DNA of 64,000 nt from Bathynomus jamesi (Eukaryota > Arthropoda > Malacostraca > Isopoda > Cirolanidae): assembly GCA_023014485.1 (NCBI GenBank), contig JAJOZX010012280.1:46435-110434 (forward strand). The letters are read 5' to 3'. Both the position numbers and the translations under genes were made by a program. The notes below the pieces were generated by a model, which saw only the letters and a list, made by a program, of their open reading frames with translations, was not told the origin of the DNA and did no database searches. Below are positions 1-10,741 of this stretch, one piece after another. Every line of letters starts with the position of its first letter. Position 1 is the stretch's first letter.

Positions 1-430
1 TTGTACATCATACTCCGCACATGCTTACGTATAATAATTATTAGCACAAATGAAAGTGGTTTAGGAGTATGGGTTATCATGTTCAGCTTTAGAAGGAAAG
101 TGAAGAAGTGCCACATAAATTTGGCTGCCAATAGCCAAGCACTGATTTCACTAGTCAAAATTATACAATTTAAGATTGAAACAATGGCAATAGTCAGTTA
201 TTAAATTATCAGTAGATTCGCGCATCGAGTTAGCAATGATAGAGTGGAGCATTTTCCGGATGTAGTCTCCTCAACTTCATTACCCACGAGGTAAAAAATT
301 CAAAAGTGACAGTAATATTTGATGAGAAAACTAATAACAGAGGAGGTATCACAGCCAAAAATAGCAAAAGGAATACAGAAATCTTTTTGTAGTCACTAAA
401 ATGGCCATCATCAATGATGTATCAACTGAC
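1..430. other. No gene seen; flank or intron downstream of Myt1 exon
   Basis: This stretch follows the kinase exon in its direction of transcription (minus strand) and is probably the next intron. A 67-codon plus-strand open frame at 1-204 shows no recognisable domain or codon pattern and is treated as chance. I see no repeat family here. Confidence 0.4.
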
Positions 431-614
431 CTATCTAACTGTCCTCTGTACTTAAGCAACATTCTTTTGCATGCGTACGATAAGCCATTCTCTTTGCTGA
501 TGACTTTAAAAACTTCTCCAAAGGAGCCCCTCCCTAGTAGCTTTTCAACAGTGTAGCACTGCTCAAAGTATGTGCCTTTGTTTGTTGAATATAAAGGACT
601 ATCAGAGATAAATG
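431..614 (-). CDS. Myt1: Exon of Myt1-type Cdk1-inhibitory kinase: start of the kinase domain
   Basis: The exon encodes about 61 residues. A short linker ending in TYFEQCYTVEKL is followed by the glycine loop LGRGSFGEVFKV, then SKENGLSYACKRM with the invariant kinase lysine, then KYRGQLDR. The combination GSFGEVFKV, SKE-G-YA-KR and RG--DR is characteristic of PKMYT1/Myt1, the membrane-associated kinase that phosphorylates Cdk1 on Thr14 and Tyr15 and holds cells before mitosis. Splice sites are visible on the minus strand: the acceptor TTTCTTTGCAG ends at 615 and the donor AG|GTCAGT follows 431. The exon begins with the last two bases of a codon, which matches the single base left by the upstream exon ending at 4356. 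The rest of the kinase domain lies outside the window to the left. Wee1 was considered, but the flanking residues fit Myt1 better. Confidence is high for a kinase and good for Myt1. Confidence 0.87.
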
Positions 615-2257
615 CTGCAAAGAAAAACAATGAAAATTTAATTAAAAAATATGTTGCCCCACAGGAATATAATGAGTGCTCCCCCATTTTTTTTTTTCCA
701 CTTTCAATGTACATATCTTACACCTTTAAGATATATTTAAGTAAACACACGCAATCAATATCTTCCACTTGGTGAAGGGCTTGGACACACTGTGGGATGA
801 ATGTGATCAGATTTTGGATGATGCTAGGGTCCAAATTTTGCCAACTTAAATCAATATTCCTTTCACAGTTCATACAAACATGCCAGGACCCTCATTTTCC
901 TCAAATGGTGATTAAGATGCTCTCAAACACATTCTATATGATTGATACCCAGGATTCTTAGAGCTCCAAGGAAGAACTTCTAATCCATTTTCTTTTTTAT
1001 TTGTGACAGGTTGCACAGTCTTCTTGCAACACAATTTAAACTGTTTTTAATGGAACAGTGAAAGATATTTCTCGAGGATAGAAGTCTTTCCTGGAATTCA
1101 ATCCCTCAACAAATACCAGACCCAACCTTCTAGCATCCCATATTGCTGTCCGACCATAACACAAACTGCCACGCTGTACTGATAACTATACGCAAAACTC
1201 TTTGACAATTCGACTTTCACCACAGCCCCTGTGCATTCATTTAACATAGACTGATAAAAGATTTAACTGAAAAAATAGAACCAAATTTGAAAAAAACTTG
1301 TTAATCATTTCCTGGTCCTAATCAAATTTATGCTTTACATTCATTTGCTTTTGTGATCAAAGGTTTTTGAGGAGTCCACATCTGCTGTATCACAGTTTAT
1401 GGAGGTGCTGTTAAGTTGCACGGTTGACAAATTTATAGCATTGACAATGTCGGTAAGTCTTGCGCATGGATCTGCCCTACCTTGACAAACAGGGATGCTT
1501 TGGGTTTGTTTTTTAATAGATGACGGTCTTTTTGGATGCCGAGAATCTTGATTTTCGTTTGTACTACCAGAGCTTACATTTGTATGGTCAAACATACTGT
1601 GCAGATGTCCAATATCTTGAGCAAAATTTCTCTCTTTCTGACTTGCTATAACCACAATTTAACAACAGGTGCAATCATTTGACCATGAGTAAAGGAAGAC
1701 ATGTCATGAGCACCAACATTACAAGACATCTTTTCACCTATATAAGGTTTATTGATGTAGTGACAAATTATTTATGCCCTGGTTGTAAACTTTCGCATGT
1801 AAATGCTTATGTTCCAATATTTTTCATATGTTCATTTTACTTGTTTTGTAATTACTTTTGGAAATGCAAAAAGTCTGAGTGCTAGGCCCAGTTTGTGCAG
1901 AGCAAACCTAAAGTGATATGACACTGCTCACGATTGAAATGGGTACACAGTTGTGTTGCCTTGGGAAGAAAACAAACTCACGATGCATCTTGCTCCTGAT
2001 GAATCATGCACCCAGACCTCAATAGCCAGGAGTGTCTGCAATGCAAACACGAGCATAGAAATCATTATGATAACATAGAGCACCGTTTCTTCCAGTGGTG
2101 ATAAGCCACATATGAAAGCCTCATTAGTATATTTATCTTCTCTGTACTGTACTTGGCAATAATGCTGCGAGCTGCTAGTACCCTGAATATGTGTATGGGA
2201 AGAGCAATGCTTTGTGAAAAATGGGGAAACCTTTCTTTTACCTTAACTATTAAAATT

Positions 2258-2272
2258 TGTTATATATATATA

Positions 2273-2313
<41 letters not shown>

Positions 2314-2343
2314 CTATATATATATATAATATATAAATATATA
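2258..2343. repeat. (TA)n microsatellite
   Basis: A nearly pure TA array with a few interruptions, ending exactly where the foldback at 2344 begins. Confidence 0.95.
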
Positions 2344-2506
2344 TGCTGCAAGCCCACAAGGAAAAAGAAAATGATTCCAAGGCCTTTCGTGTATTCAGAG
2401 CTACACCTCATCAGGGAATGATGTCCCTGATTCCCTGATGAGGTGTAGCTCTGAATACATGAAAGGCCTTGAAATCATTTTTCTTTTTCCTTGTGGATTT
2501 GCAGCA
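2344..2506. repeat. Foldback (hairpin) repeat, 163 bp
   Basis: The two arms are near-perfect inverted copies. The left arm begins TGCTGCAAGCCCACAAGG and the right arm ends in its complement, CCTTGTGGATTTGCAGCA. They meet around 2418-2430 at a short loop. There is no coding potential. A TA array abuts the left end. It resembles miniature foldback elements that insert at or generate microsatellites, but the family was not identified. Confidence 0.85.
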
Positions 2507-3069
2507 TTCATTCATTTCACATGTTTAATTGTGTTTCATCTGATATATATATTATACTGCACCCTCGATATATGCCAGGGATAAGTTCTGCTAAAACCTC
2601 GCATAATGCAAATTCACATATATCAAACTTATAGTTAAATGAAAAAAATAGGGATGCATTCCACCAGTTTTTTTTACCCTCCTGCACCCCCAACAATAAA
2701 TATGCCACTTTTTTATACCAAAAACATTCAACAAGATAACAGTAATGCTATATTACATCAATACTGTACAGTATAAATATTAAAGGACATAGTAAGCCTA
2801 ATAAGACATACGATACCAACGAAAAAGCACTGGAAAAAGCACTAAAAAATAGTGAAAAACACAACACAGTCTAGAGCAGAACGCACACACACCAACACGC
2901 TATAACAGTTTATGCGAGACTGTTGTTGTTTGGCGGGAACACGTTGGTGCACTCAGCGGCTCAGCAATATTTCACACTAGGTGGCGCATAAATGCAAATT
3001 TTTTCTGCATATACTGAATTCTTGGTAGAAATAGGGTCTTCGCATATGCTGAAGACGCATATATCGAGG

Positions 3070-3073
<4 letters not shown>

Positions 3074-3108
<35 letters not shown>
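3074..3108. repeat. (GT)n microsatellite
   Basis: Uninterrupted GT dinucleotides. Open frames read across it are only valine-cysteine or threonine-histidine runs and are not genes. Confidence 0.95.
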
Positions 3109-3111
<3 letters not shown>

Positions 3112-3142
3112 GAAATCACAAAGCAACACATGCTCTTTTTAA

Positions 3143-3312
3143 TAAGCAACGAACCACAGGGGAAAGGAAACATGAAGTCTGAGCGCTTTCATGATATATT
3201 CACATCTTCAGGGACAAGAGAGAAACAGAAATCTCTCTTGTCCTTGAAGATGTGAATATATCACAAAAGCGCTTGGACTTCGTTTCCTTTTCCTTTTCCC
3301 TGTGGTTCTTTG

Positions 3313-3316
<4 letters not shown>
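3143..3316. repeat. Foldback (hairpin) repeat, 174 bp
   Basis: Inverted arms of about 80 bp. The left arm starts TAAGCAACGAACCACAGG and the right arm ends CCCTGTGGTTCTTTGCTTA. The loop, near 3224-3233, is AAACAGAAAT. It sits between a GT array on the left and a TA array on the right, the same arrangement as the foldback at 2344, although the arm sequences differ. Confidence 0.85.

Positions 3317-3357
<41 letters not shown>
3315..3357. repeat. (TA)n microsatellite
   Basis: A pure TA array abutting the right end of the preceding foldback. Confidence 0.95.
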
Positions 3358-3359
<2 letters not shown>

Positions 3360-3679
3360 TGTCCCAGGAGGAAATGTCAAGAATGCACCATTTGACTCTT
3401 TGGGTATTTCTAAGTAGAAACTATTATATTGACATGTGCCTGATTCCCAACCGTTACCGAGATACAGGCCTCTACATTTGGGTAAATAAAACATAATAAA
3501 AAGCCGATCTTAGATAATATTCAATGACATTTAATGATACATTGGCAACTGTGCAGATCCTCACATTATTTATTTACATTATTTTTTTGTCTGGGAGTTC
3601 TTGAAGAGTAACGTTTATCAGATGGGTAAGCCCGAAACTAGGGAGCAGTTGGTTGCACGTACACAGGATGCATTCATAA

Positions 3680-3953
3680 ACCTGGTTTTATGCATTTTGC
3701 GCAAAAAGAAACCATTTCATGGAAAAAAGTGCTCTTATCATTTTTAATCTATGGAATTTTGCCTATCTTTTTGTCTGAACCCAGCAGAAAAACACCAGTT
3801 CTTCCACTGACAATTGTCACAATGTAACTCATAAGCTAAGGAACACAGAGAAAAGTGTTTAGACAAAAAGATAGGCAAAATTCCAGATTAAAAATGATAA
3901 GAGCACTTTTTTTCCATGAAATGGTTTCTTTTTGCGCAAAATGCATAAAACCA
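3680..3953. repeat. Foldback repeat with about 95-bp arms and an 80-bp spacer
   Basis: The left arm (about 3680-3778) contains GCGCAAAAAGAAACCATTTC and AAGTGCTCTTATCATTTTTA. Both recur as reverse complements in the right arm (about 3858-3953). The spacer is unique. No ORF or target duplication was recognised. Confidence 0.85.
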
Positions 3954-4355
3954 ATTTTGTTTGTTTTTTAAGTGCCAATGTCACACCTTGAGCCAAAATC
4001 ACCCCATATTACAGTACCGTAGAAGAGTCAAACTAATTACGAGAAAAACACGCTTAATGTTGCATTATAAAAAAATATATTTGAATTTTGGGGGGTCCAT
4101 TTTAGAAGGAAAATAGTTAAAAATATTAATCTCTCATTATGGTATACTTTTGCTTTGTCTATCTGTTTATGTATGAAAAATCTTAAATAATAATTAAGAA
4201 ATATATAGAAAGAGAATCAGCAATGATATGGGAATTTATAAAATTAGGGAATTGGTGCATCACTAGTTTTAACTCATTAACTGTTAAATGTAATAAGTTA
4301 ACCATTCACGCTGTAAAGATTTCTTGGGTTTGAAAAATGTCTTCCTTAGCCTTAC

Positions 4356-4515
4356 TACAATCAGAATCCTCTCTGAAGGAAACTGGACGGGGTGCAGAAT
4401 CCTCTCTGAAGGAAACTGGACGGGGTGCATCTTTGAAGATGTTGTAGATTCTTCGAACTGGACAGCTTCTGACGGGTGCTTTAGGTGGTGGACCAAAGGT
4501 TGAAAAATTCTTCTT
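4356..4515 (-). CDS. Myt1: Exon of Myt1-type kinase: N-terminal regulatory tail with an 11-residue tandem duplication
   Basis: About 53 codons upstream of the kinase exon. The peptide contains FGPPPKAPVRSCPVRRIY, then RPVSFRED repeated twice. This matches the proline-rich stretch followed by an R-R/P-VSFR block that precedes the kinase domain in vertebrate PKMYT1. The minus-strand acceptor is TTTTCTATTCACAG (ending at 4516). The best donor is GTAAGG right after 4356, and the exon leaves one base of a codon, which the exon at 614 completes. A 33-bp tandem repeat (about 4362-4427) duplicates APRPVSFREDS in frame. A foldback lies 24 bases upstream of the acceptor. The start codon must be in an upstream exon that was not found. 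The alternative donor two bases earlier would break the phase. Confidence 0.78.
4362..4427. repeat. 33-bp direct tandem duplication inside the Myt1 exon
   Basis: Two identical 33-bp copies sharing AATCCTCTCTGAAGGAAACT. Because 33 is a multiple of three, the duplication adds 11 residues without a frameshift. Confidence 0.95.
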
Positions 4516-4538
4516 CTGTGAATAGAAAATATAGAGTA

Positions 4539-4803
4539 GGGTAAAGTTGGCAATGGTCATGTATCAGTCCTAATGTCGCGCATTTGACTTAAAAAAACTC
4601 CCCACAAAATACTGTTACAGTGAAGGAAAACAAAACTTGTGTCAAACATTACTTCTAGTAGCATTAAAGCCGTTAATAGTAATAAAGTTACTAGAAGTAA
4701 TGTTTGACATGGATTTTATTTCCTTCACTGTAACAGTATTTTGTGGAGAGTTTAAGTCAAATGCGACATTAGGACCAATGCACAATGACTGACAACTTTA
4801 CCC
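4539..4803. repeat. Foldback repeat abutting the Myt1 3' splice site
   Basis: Inverted arms of about 115 bp. The left arm starts GGGTAAAGTTGGC and the right arm ends with the complementary GACAACTTTACCC. The arms share TACTGTTACAGTGAAGGAA-like and GTCAAACATTACTTCTAGTA segments. On the minus strand the element ends 23 bp before the exon acceptor at 4516, so the branch-point region of the intron lies at or inside the hairpin. Confidence 0.88.
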
Positions 4804-4950
4804 GAGCTACATTAGTAAAAGGCTTATGGATATAGCTATATTAAAATAAATGAAAGCAAGTTAATAATTAGTAATGAGATCACTATATTAACATATTTGC
4901 TACTGCATATATAATTATACTCCACTGTTAAATGCATATGTATGTATGTA

Positions 4951-5464
4951 CAGTAGGGTCTTCATTAACCAGGCTAATAGAGCAGTCAACCCACCCAGTT
5001 GATCAAAAAGCATTGTTGATTGGGGGCCCCAAGTAAATGAGAAGATATAAGTACAAAATGATATTTTATTATTTACAAATAATATACTGCAGCATATTTT
5101 TTAAACATGTACATATACTGTTACTGTATAGAATCTTGAAGAAAAAAATGCTTTACCTGTTCCCACTGCTCATGAAGAACTCAGTGATTTTAGGCTATGC
5201 ACCACCTACCTTGGCAAGGTGGTACATATTGTACACATGCTGCAGCATACTCAAGTTCTTGACATAGCATTCAGAGTTTCGATTGTTGTGGGTAATGATG
5301 TACATGGCCTTCTCTTCCAGGACAGGAGAGTTGATTGGGGGGGGGGGGGGGGGGGGGAGACTGGATGACTGGGAGTTACCCAGCTGATCACTCAGTGATC
5401 AAGGGAGCTAGCTCTCTTTGTAAAATGCAGTTGATGGTGAGCCCAGTTAATCAAAACCCTATTG
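4951..5464. mobile_element. Pogo/Tigger-like MITE with TA target duplication
   Basis: The left terminus CAGTAGGGTCTTCATTAAC is matched by the reverse complement of the right terminus, CAATAGGGTTTTGATTAAC. TA dinucleotides flank both ends (4949-4950 and 5465-5466). It is about 514 bp long with no transposase remnant that I recognise. It contains a run of G at 5337-5357. TA duplication and CAGT ends fit the pogo/Tigger branch of the Tc1/mariner superfamily. Confidence 0.75.
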
Positions 5465-5466
5465 TA

Positions 5467-6824
5467 TGTACTAATTAATGCATTAAATATAATTTTTTAA
5501 ATGGAACCCTATCCTTTTAAAGCTCGAATGTCAATTTGGGTCACTAATTAATAAGTACATTTAAGTACTGAAACTGTGTTATACTTCTAAGAGAACGAGT
5601 CACCTCTCCAATTTGATTGTTTGAAAAGTAGACCCTTATCCTTAGCAATCACTAGTTTAAAGTTATCTCACTTTACAACTTACCCTCTCCTTTTTGGTTG
5701 ATAAGGACTGATATCTGCTCAAATTTTGAAAATTTGGAGTTGGATGATTTGAAGACATTATAAAAAAATTAAAATGATAAAACCTGAAATTAAATTTTTA
5801 TGAATTTTAGAGCATATCAATGTCGCAGTAGTAGGCTATCATATCAATTTGATTCTTCATTAAAGAATGAAGAATAATAATAAAGTGGGCCTCTCAAGTG
5901 AGGTCATTCTCATTTCAGATGCTCCTTTGGACTTCATTTGATTAATTTTTATTCATATCATAGATTTATCAGTCTCAGTATTAAACCCACAAAAAGTGCT
6001 GCAGCTACCTTGTTAAACTTACCCAAATCAGAAAATGTTTTTACCAAATAATTTTAATTTTTGGATTACAAATGACAATGAAAATGACAAGGAGGAATGT
6101 GATCACAGTATCTTAAAACAGGATAGCTCCAAAGTTTTAAAAGTAATTTTTTAAGAAACTCATTTTTTAATATTTATTGGCTTAAAGATACTGAACGCCT
6201 TTTTAAATCTGGCTATTTTTGTTTCTGTAATTTCGGTAATTAAGTTATTTTTAGAGACAAAAATTCAAGATAGTGCCTGAAGTCACCTGAACTGTATGGA
6301 GTTCCTGTATCCTACAATAGTTGAACTGTGTAATTAAAACCTAGTGAAGACTAAATCTTGACTCACTCTAACAAATAGACCTAAGAGTCGTAACCAATTC
6401 AGTTTCCAAATCTAAAAAACAATGGGAAAAAATCTGAATAACTGTGCAGATTTATATCCTGAAGACCCAATGAAAAGTTTGGTTACATTTTAACATGTGT
6501 CAAGTACCAAATACATCAAACACCAAAAGCACTAATGATATGGTATGGTACCGTATATAATCAACCTTCCAAGTTACTCAGCAAAAGTGTACTGAAAACT
6601 CTCCATCTTGGATATACACTATACACAGTCACCCTTCACCACTCATGGGTTTGTGTTTATCGGCAGTTGACCATTTGTGACCCTTTTCACAGTTCACAGG
6701 TGCAAATTTCACATGTCCATGATTAGTGCAACTGGATGAAATTTCACATGCATGGCCTCAGAGGTGCAAAATGGCAATTAACTTTACTTAGCTGACCATT
6801 TATGGATTTCTAGGCACCTTAGGG

Positions 6825-6825
<1 letters not shown>
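5467..6825. other. No feature recognised
   Basis: AT-rich unique-looking sequence with no open frame above chance and no inverted repeats that I could see. Confidence 0.5.

Positions 6826-6861
<36 letters not shown>
6826..6861. repeat. (CA)n microsatellite
   Basis: Uninterrupted CA dinucleotides. Confidence 0.95.
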
Positions 6862-6862
<1 letters not shown>

Positions 6863-8320
6863 TTTGTCATTACTGAAATTATGTATAATGTCTGGGTCTA
6901 AAATAGGGTACTATTTTCATTATTTCTTTCCCAGTACTGTTCAGTAGTTTAATTTTTTTTAATTATTCATTCTTTATTAGCAGTGACAGACAACCAGTTT
7001 ATTTCGCTTTCGGTTTTGCTGCTTCTTTCGGTTTTACACTGCATGAGGTCTAATGTGCACAAATTCAGAGATAGGACAAGGACATTTCACTACCCTTTTT
7101 TTAATCTGCGTGAACTAAGATTCAAAGATAGATCAGCATAAATGTTTTAAAATTGTGGTAAATGCTAAAAAATAACTAACACTTTTAGCATTTGCACCTA
7201 GCACCAACATGCCCAGTAGCGCGTCCCCTTGTACAACCAACTAGCCACTAGTTTATATCAAGTCATCTTTCTCACGCTCCTCTGGATTATTACATTATTT
7301 TTATAGTTATGTTTTCAAAATTTGTTTTTTACAAGTTCTTACTATTTATACTTGTTATTATTTTACATGCATTATTATTTATATACATTTATACTCATAC
7401 AAGACAAATATATCAGAGCAACACCAAAATTTCACAGCCATAACTGAGAGCAAGTCCTGTACTATCCCTGATCACTTAGCATTTGTTTCCAATTTGAGGG
7501 TGCTCTTACTACAGTACTCGCGTCACCCCTCACAAACCCTCTGGTGGTACATTTCCTCTAATACAATATCAGTAGAAAACCATTTTCTAACACTATTTAC
7601 CCCCATATCTGGGGGTCCCCAGACACATAACCCCCCTTTTCCCACTGAACCTTCATATCGTGGTTTGTGGGGTCTCCATGGAATAAAATATCCGCAAACA
7701 GTATTTCATTTCCTAGAGAAAATGCTACTGTATATATTTTTTAAAAACCAGTCCCAATCATTTTTATATTAAAGAAAGAACATGGTAGTATCTGTATCCG
7801 ATACTTTTGCATTTCTTAAAATAATTTGCGCCTCTTTCACTTTCCTTCCAAAAATATATTCATTCAATGTTCAATTTACCTCCCACATCTATAAAGCTTC
7901 ATCCCACCATACAGTACCAATTCAGGGGTGGGTACCAGTCCAAATACCAAAAATTCTGATACCAGTACCACTTTTAATTGCTTAGTAATACCACTCAAAG
8001 TTGATACTTTATTGGCAGCAAATTCTCAAAATAAGGCCTAGTGAGCTTTTTCAGAATGTGTGTGAATGATAGTGTTGTTAATTTCAAACTCTTTCATGCT
8101 GTATGGCAACGTGTGAATGTTAACCTGTGCATTATCTTAACCCCTTACAGGCCTTTAATTTAATGATTATTGCACCAAATATTTCAAACCCTTAAGTATA
8201 GTATGAGCATGAAAGGATCATCATCATCCTTTTTCCTCATTATTAAAAATGCAATGCATTAACCTTGGTTTTGCTTCTGCCCAAGTTGTTCATTCTGATG
8301 AAAGTCAAGCTTGTCACTCC
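6862..8320. other. No gene recognised; possible hAT end near 7924
   Basis: The open frames at 7494-7772 and 7782-7985 have no recognisable content. At about 7924 the sequence CAGGGGTGGGTACC resembles the outer end of some hAT elements, but no partner end or duplication was found. Confidence 0.35.
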
Positions 8321-8323
8321 ACC

Positions 8324-8396
8324 TTAGCACCACAGTTTAATGTGGAATCTGAATCATGCCCCACCAGCAGCTGAGCATCTTAACCACTAGGCTACT
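8324..8396 (-). repeat. Possible tRNA-derived SINE head
   Basis: On the minus strand TAGCCTAGTGGTTA resembles a Pol III A box, and about 30 bp further GATTCAGATTCCA resembles a decayed B box. It lies beside the truncated end of CR1-A. The similarity is short and could be fortuitous. Confidence 0.3.
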
Positions 8397-8424
8397 CATT
8401 TATCTACCAACCAATTTCTTTATT

Positions 8425-9676
8425 ATGTGGAAGGATAAACAGAGCGTAGTGATGGAATTAGTTTTGTGGCGCATCGCTGAACCCTTTTCAACCTATCAAT
8501 ATCCTCACGCAAATACGGGCACCAAAATTGAATGGCATATTCTAAGTGAGGCCTGACTAGGGACTTCTAAAGGGGCAATATAATATTCTTCGATTTAAAT
8601 TTGAAATTATGCGCTATGAAGCCTAACATCCTATTAGCTTTTGCACAAGACTCCAGGCACTAGTTCCTAACTTTTAAATCCTTAGATACGCGTATACCTA
8701 AATCTACTTCCTTGTGAATGATCGCTAACTGTCTATCATCCATCGTGTATGTGTAATTATTGTTACAAGAACCTATATGCAAAACTTTACATTTGTCTGT
8801 TAAATTGCATCTGCCACTTATCCATCCACTCCATAATCCTATTTACATCGTCTTGGAGCCTATTTCTATCATCCTCATTAACAACTTTACTGCCTATTTT
8901 AGTATTGACTGCAAATTTTGACACATTACTAGTCAATCCTACATCTATGTCATTAATATAAATTATGAATAGCAATGGGCCTAACACTGAACCCTGTGGT
9001 ACACTGCTACCTACATCCAACCACCCCGATTCACTACCATTAACAAGGACCCTCTGTCTCCTAGCACAAAGCCATTCCTCTAACCAGTTAGCTACCTGAC
9101 TGTGTATACCATGCGCTTTGACCTTCGCAATTAATCATCTATGCGGAGCTGTATCAAACTCTTTTTCAAAAATCTAAATAAATTACATCAGCTGCTCTAT
9201 GCCTATCATAATCACGCACTATTTTGTTATAAAATTCTAACAAATTGTTAAACAAGATCTATAGCACCAAAATCCATGCTGACTACTATTGATAAAATTG
9301 CGACTTTCTAAGTGATTGATGATACAATCCCTAACTGTGGATTCCAAAAGTTTACCGACAATTGACGTTAAGCTAATGGGCCTATAATTGCTAGCTACTG
9401 TGCAGTCGCCTTTTTTAAAAATGGGTGTGACATTAGCTAATTTGAAGTCTAGGAATAATCCCTGTTTCAAGTGACTGATTAAAAATCTTTGTTAAGGGGC
9501 CTACGATAACATCTTTCAAATCTTTCAGATGTCTATGATCAGGGCCTGGAGCCTTGCTAACTTTTAGCCTATCGATATAATGTGCAATCTCACCCTCATA
9601 AATAGTTATTTCATCCAAAATAGTCTCGCTGCTAAATGGAACGATATCGTCCACATCAGGGACATTAGTGACATTG
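8425..9676 (-). pseudogene. CR1-A ORF2: reverse transcriptase, palm to thumb
   Basis: Readable blocks on the minus strand include a KAPGPD-containing stretch before the RT, then ANVTPIFKKGD and NYRPISLTS (RT block 1), then SSQHGF. The VPQGSVLGPLLFIIYINDI block follows. Further on are the thumb-like stretch LVRPHLEYAIQFW and KRVQRCATKLIP near 8425-8530. These are typical of CR1-clade LINEs. The catalytic FADD box reads FAVN, so the copy is inactive, and there are several frameshifts and stops. The 3' part is truncated near 8425. The coding sequence resumes to the right of the solo LTR at 10742. Confidence 0.9.
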
Positions 9677-10736
9677 TGGAGGGTGAACCCTTTTTCTCCT
9701 TTTAGTTGTCAGCCCTTTCCCCCTGGCCTTGATTATTATTATTTGTATACTAAATTTATTTAATTTTTTATTGAAATACTTGTTATAGATAGGATTTTCA
9801 TGGTTCTCTCTTTCTTTCCAGAGGAATAAAGATAATTGTTTGTTAAGACATTTTAGAAAAGAATAAAGATAATTGTTTGTTAAAACCTGTTAGCAAGGAA
9901 TAAGAATTAAGTATTTGTTTGTTAATATTATAAGAAAAGGAATAAGAATTAAGTAAGTGCTTGTTAAAACCTGTTAGTGAAAGGCATTAAGTACATATTT
10001 GTTACAACATTTTAGCAAAGCCTTGGTTTATTTGCTTATAAGACCTATCCATGAATATTGTCTATAAAAATTAACATTTGAAGTAAAATAACATGAAAGG
10101 TGATCCTTGTCAGAGAGAAGCTTGTAATGTTCAAAAGTGTTAACACACTAATAAATTCCAAGAATCGGCGTGTGTATGTGTGTCAAAACTCGAGTTTTGA
10201 GACAGTGTTGTGAGAAGTGGGGAAAACAATCTGGTGTTTGTGGAGGTGTCAAAACTGAATCAAATACTAAAACAGAAAATAAATAGTAGAATATTTAACA
10301 AAAGGAATAAAATACTTGTTTGTTAAAGGAAGGAACTAAATTCAAGCTAGATCTGTCTGAGAAACTGAAGACCATTATTAAACCAAAAGAACTATAAATT
10401 TTATTGAGAAAAGGATGCCAAAAATATTGAAGCACTAAGAGAAGAAGCTATTAAGGTTACATCCGTTGCTTCATAAGGGAAGAACAAGTTTTGTCAATCT
10501 TACACTAATACTGAGTTCTCTCATGGCATAGAAGGAAGCTACCCTCTCAAGAACTGTACAACAAGTGAGAAACTGTTGGTGGTACGAGCCAGCAGTCATG
10601 GAATCGGAGGTCTGGGCAGTGAACCTGGATCCAACAACCCTTCAAGGTAGGCAGCCTGGTTGTATGGACGTCTTAAAATAAAAAAAATGTTCTATATTTT
10701 GTCTGGTGTGGCCATTAGGTTAACCGAATCCTACCA
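9677..10736. mobile_element. Solo LTR, 1060 bp, inserted in CR1-A
   Basis: The insert begins TGGAGGGTG and ends CCTACCA, so it has TG...CA termini. It is flanked by CATTG (9672-9676) and CAATG (10737-10741), a 5-bp duplication with one mismatch. Removing it restores the CR1 frame through the EDIVTNVP region. It carries no internal coding domain. It contains degenerate repeats of AATAAG-ATTAAGTA-TTGTTTGTTA words between about 9830 and 10020. Its LTR family (Gypsy or BEL) is undetermined. Confidence 0.75.
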
Positions 10737-10741
10737 CAATG

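Larger units (their letters stand above)
615..4355 (-). other. Myt1: Intron of the Myt1 gene, filled with foldbacks and microsatellites
   Basis: The two recognised exons splice in phase across this 3741-bp interval. It holds three foldback repeats (2344-2506, 3143-3316, 3680-3953), two TA arrays and one GT array. A 104-codon minus-strand ORF at 1341-1655 lies inside. It has no kinase similarity, and including it is not needed for a continuous frame. From 616 to 2257 I see nothing else identifiable. Confidence 0.7.

Noticed and set aside
1341..1655. 104-codon minus-strand ORF in the Myt1 intron, first considered as another exon
   Set aside because: The two Myt1 exons already splice in phase without it, it has no kinase or known N-terminal motif, and no good donor precedes its stop.
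3261..3496. ORFs rich in isoleucine and tyrosine, also at 20659-20962 and 49179-49631
   Set aside because: They are translations of TA and GT microsatellites and disappear outside the arrays.
7494..7985. Two consecutive plus-strand ORFs of 92 and 67 codons
   Set aside because: No recognisable domain, no splice sites and AT-rich random composition.
7924..8000. CAGGGGTGGGTACC as a hAT end
   Set aside because: No partner end or 8-bp duplication was found, so it is noted only as a possibility.
8324..8396. Functional tRNA gene
   Set aside because: The box-like words are decayed and no cloverleaf with an acceptor stem could be drawn; at most a SINE relic.
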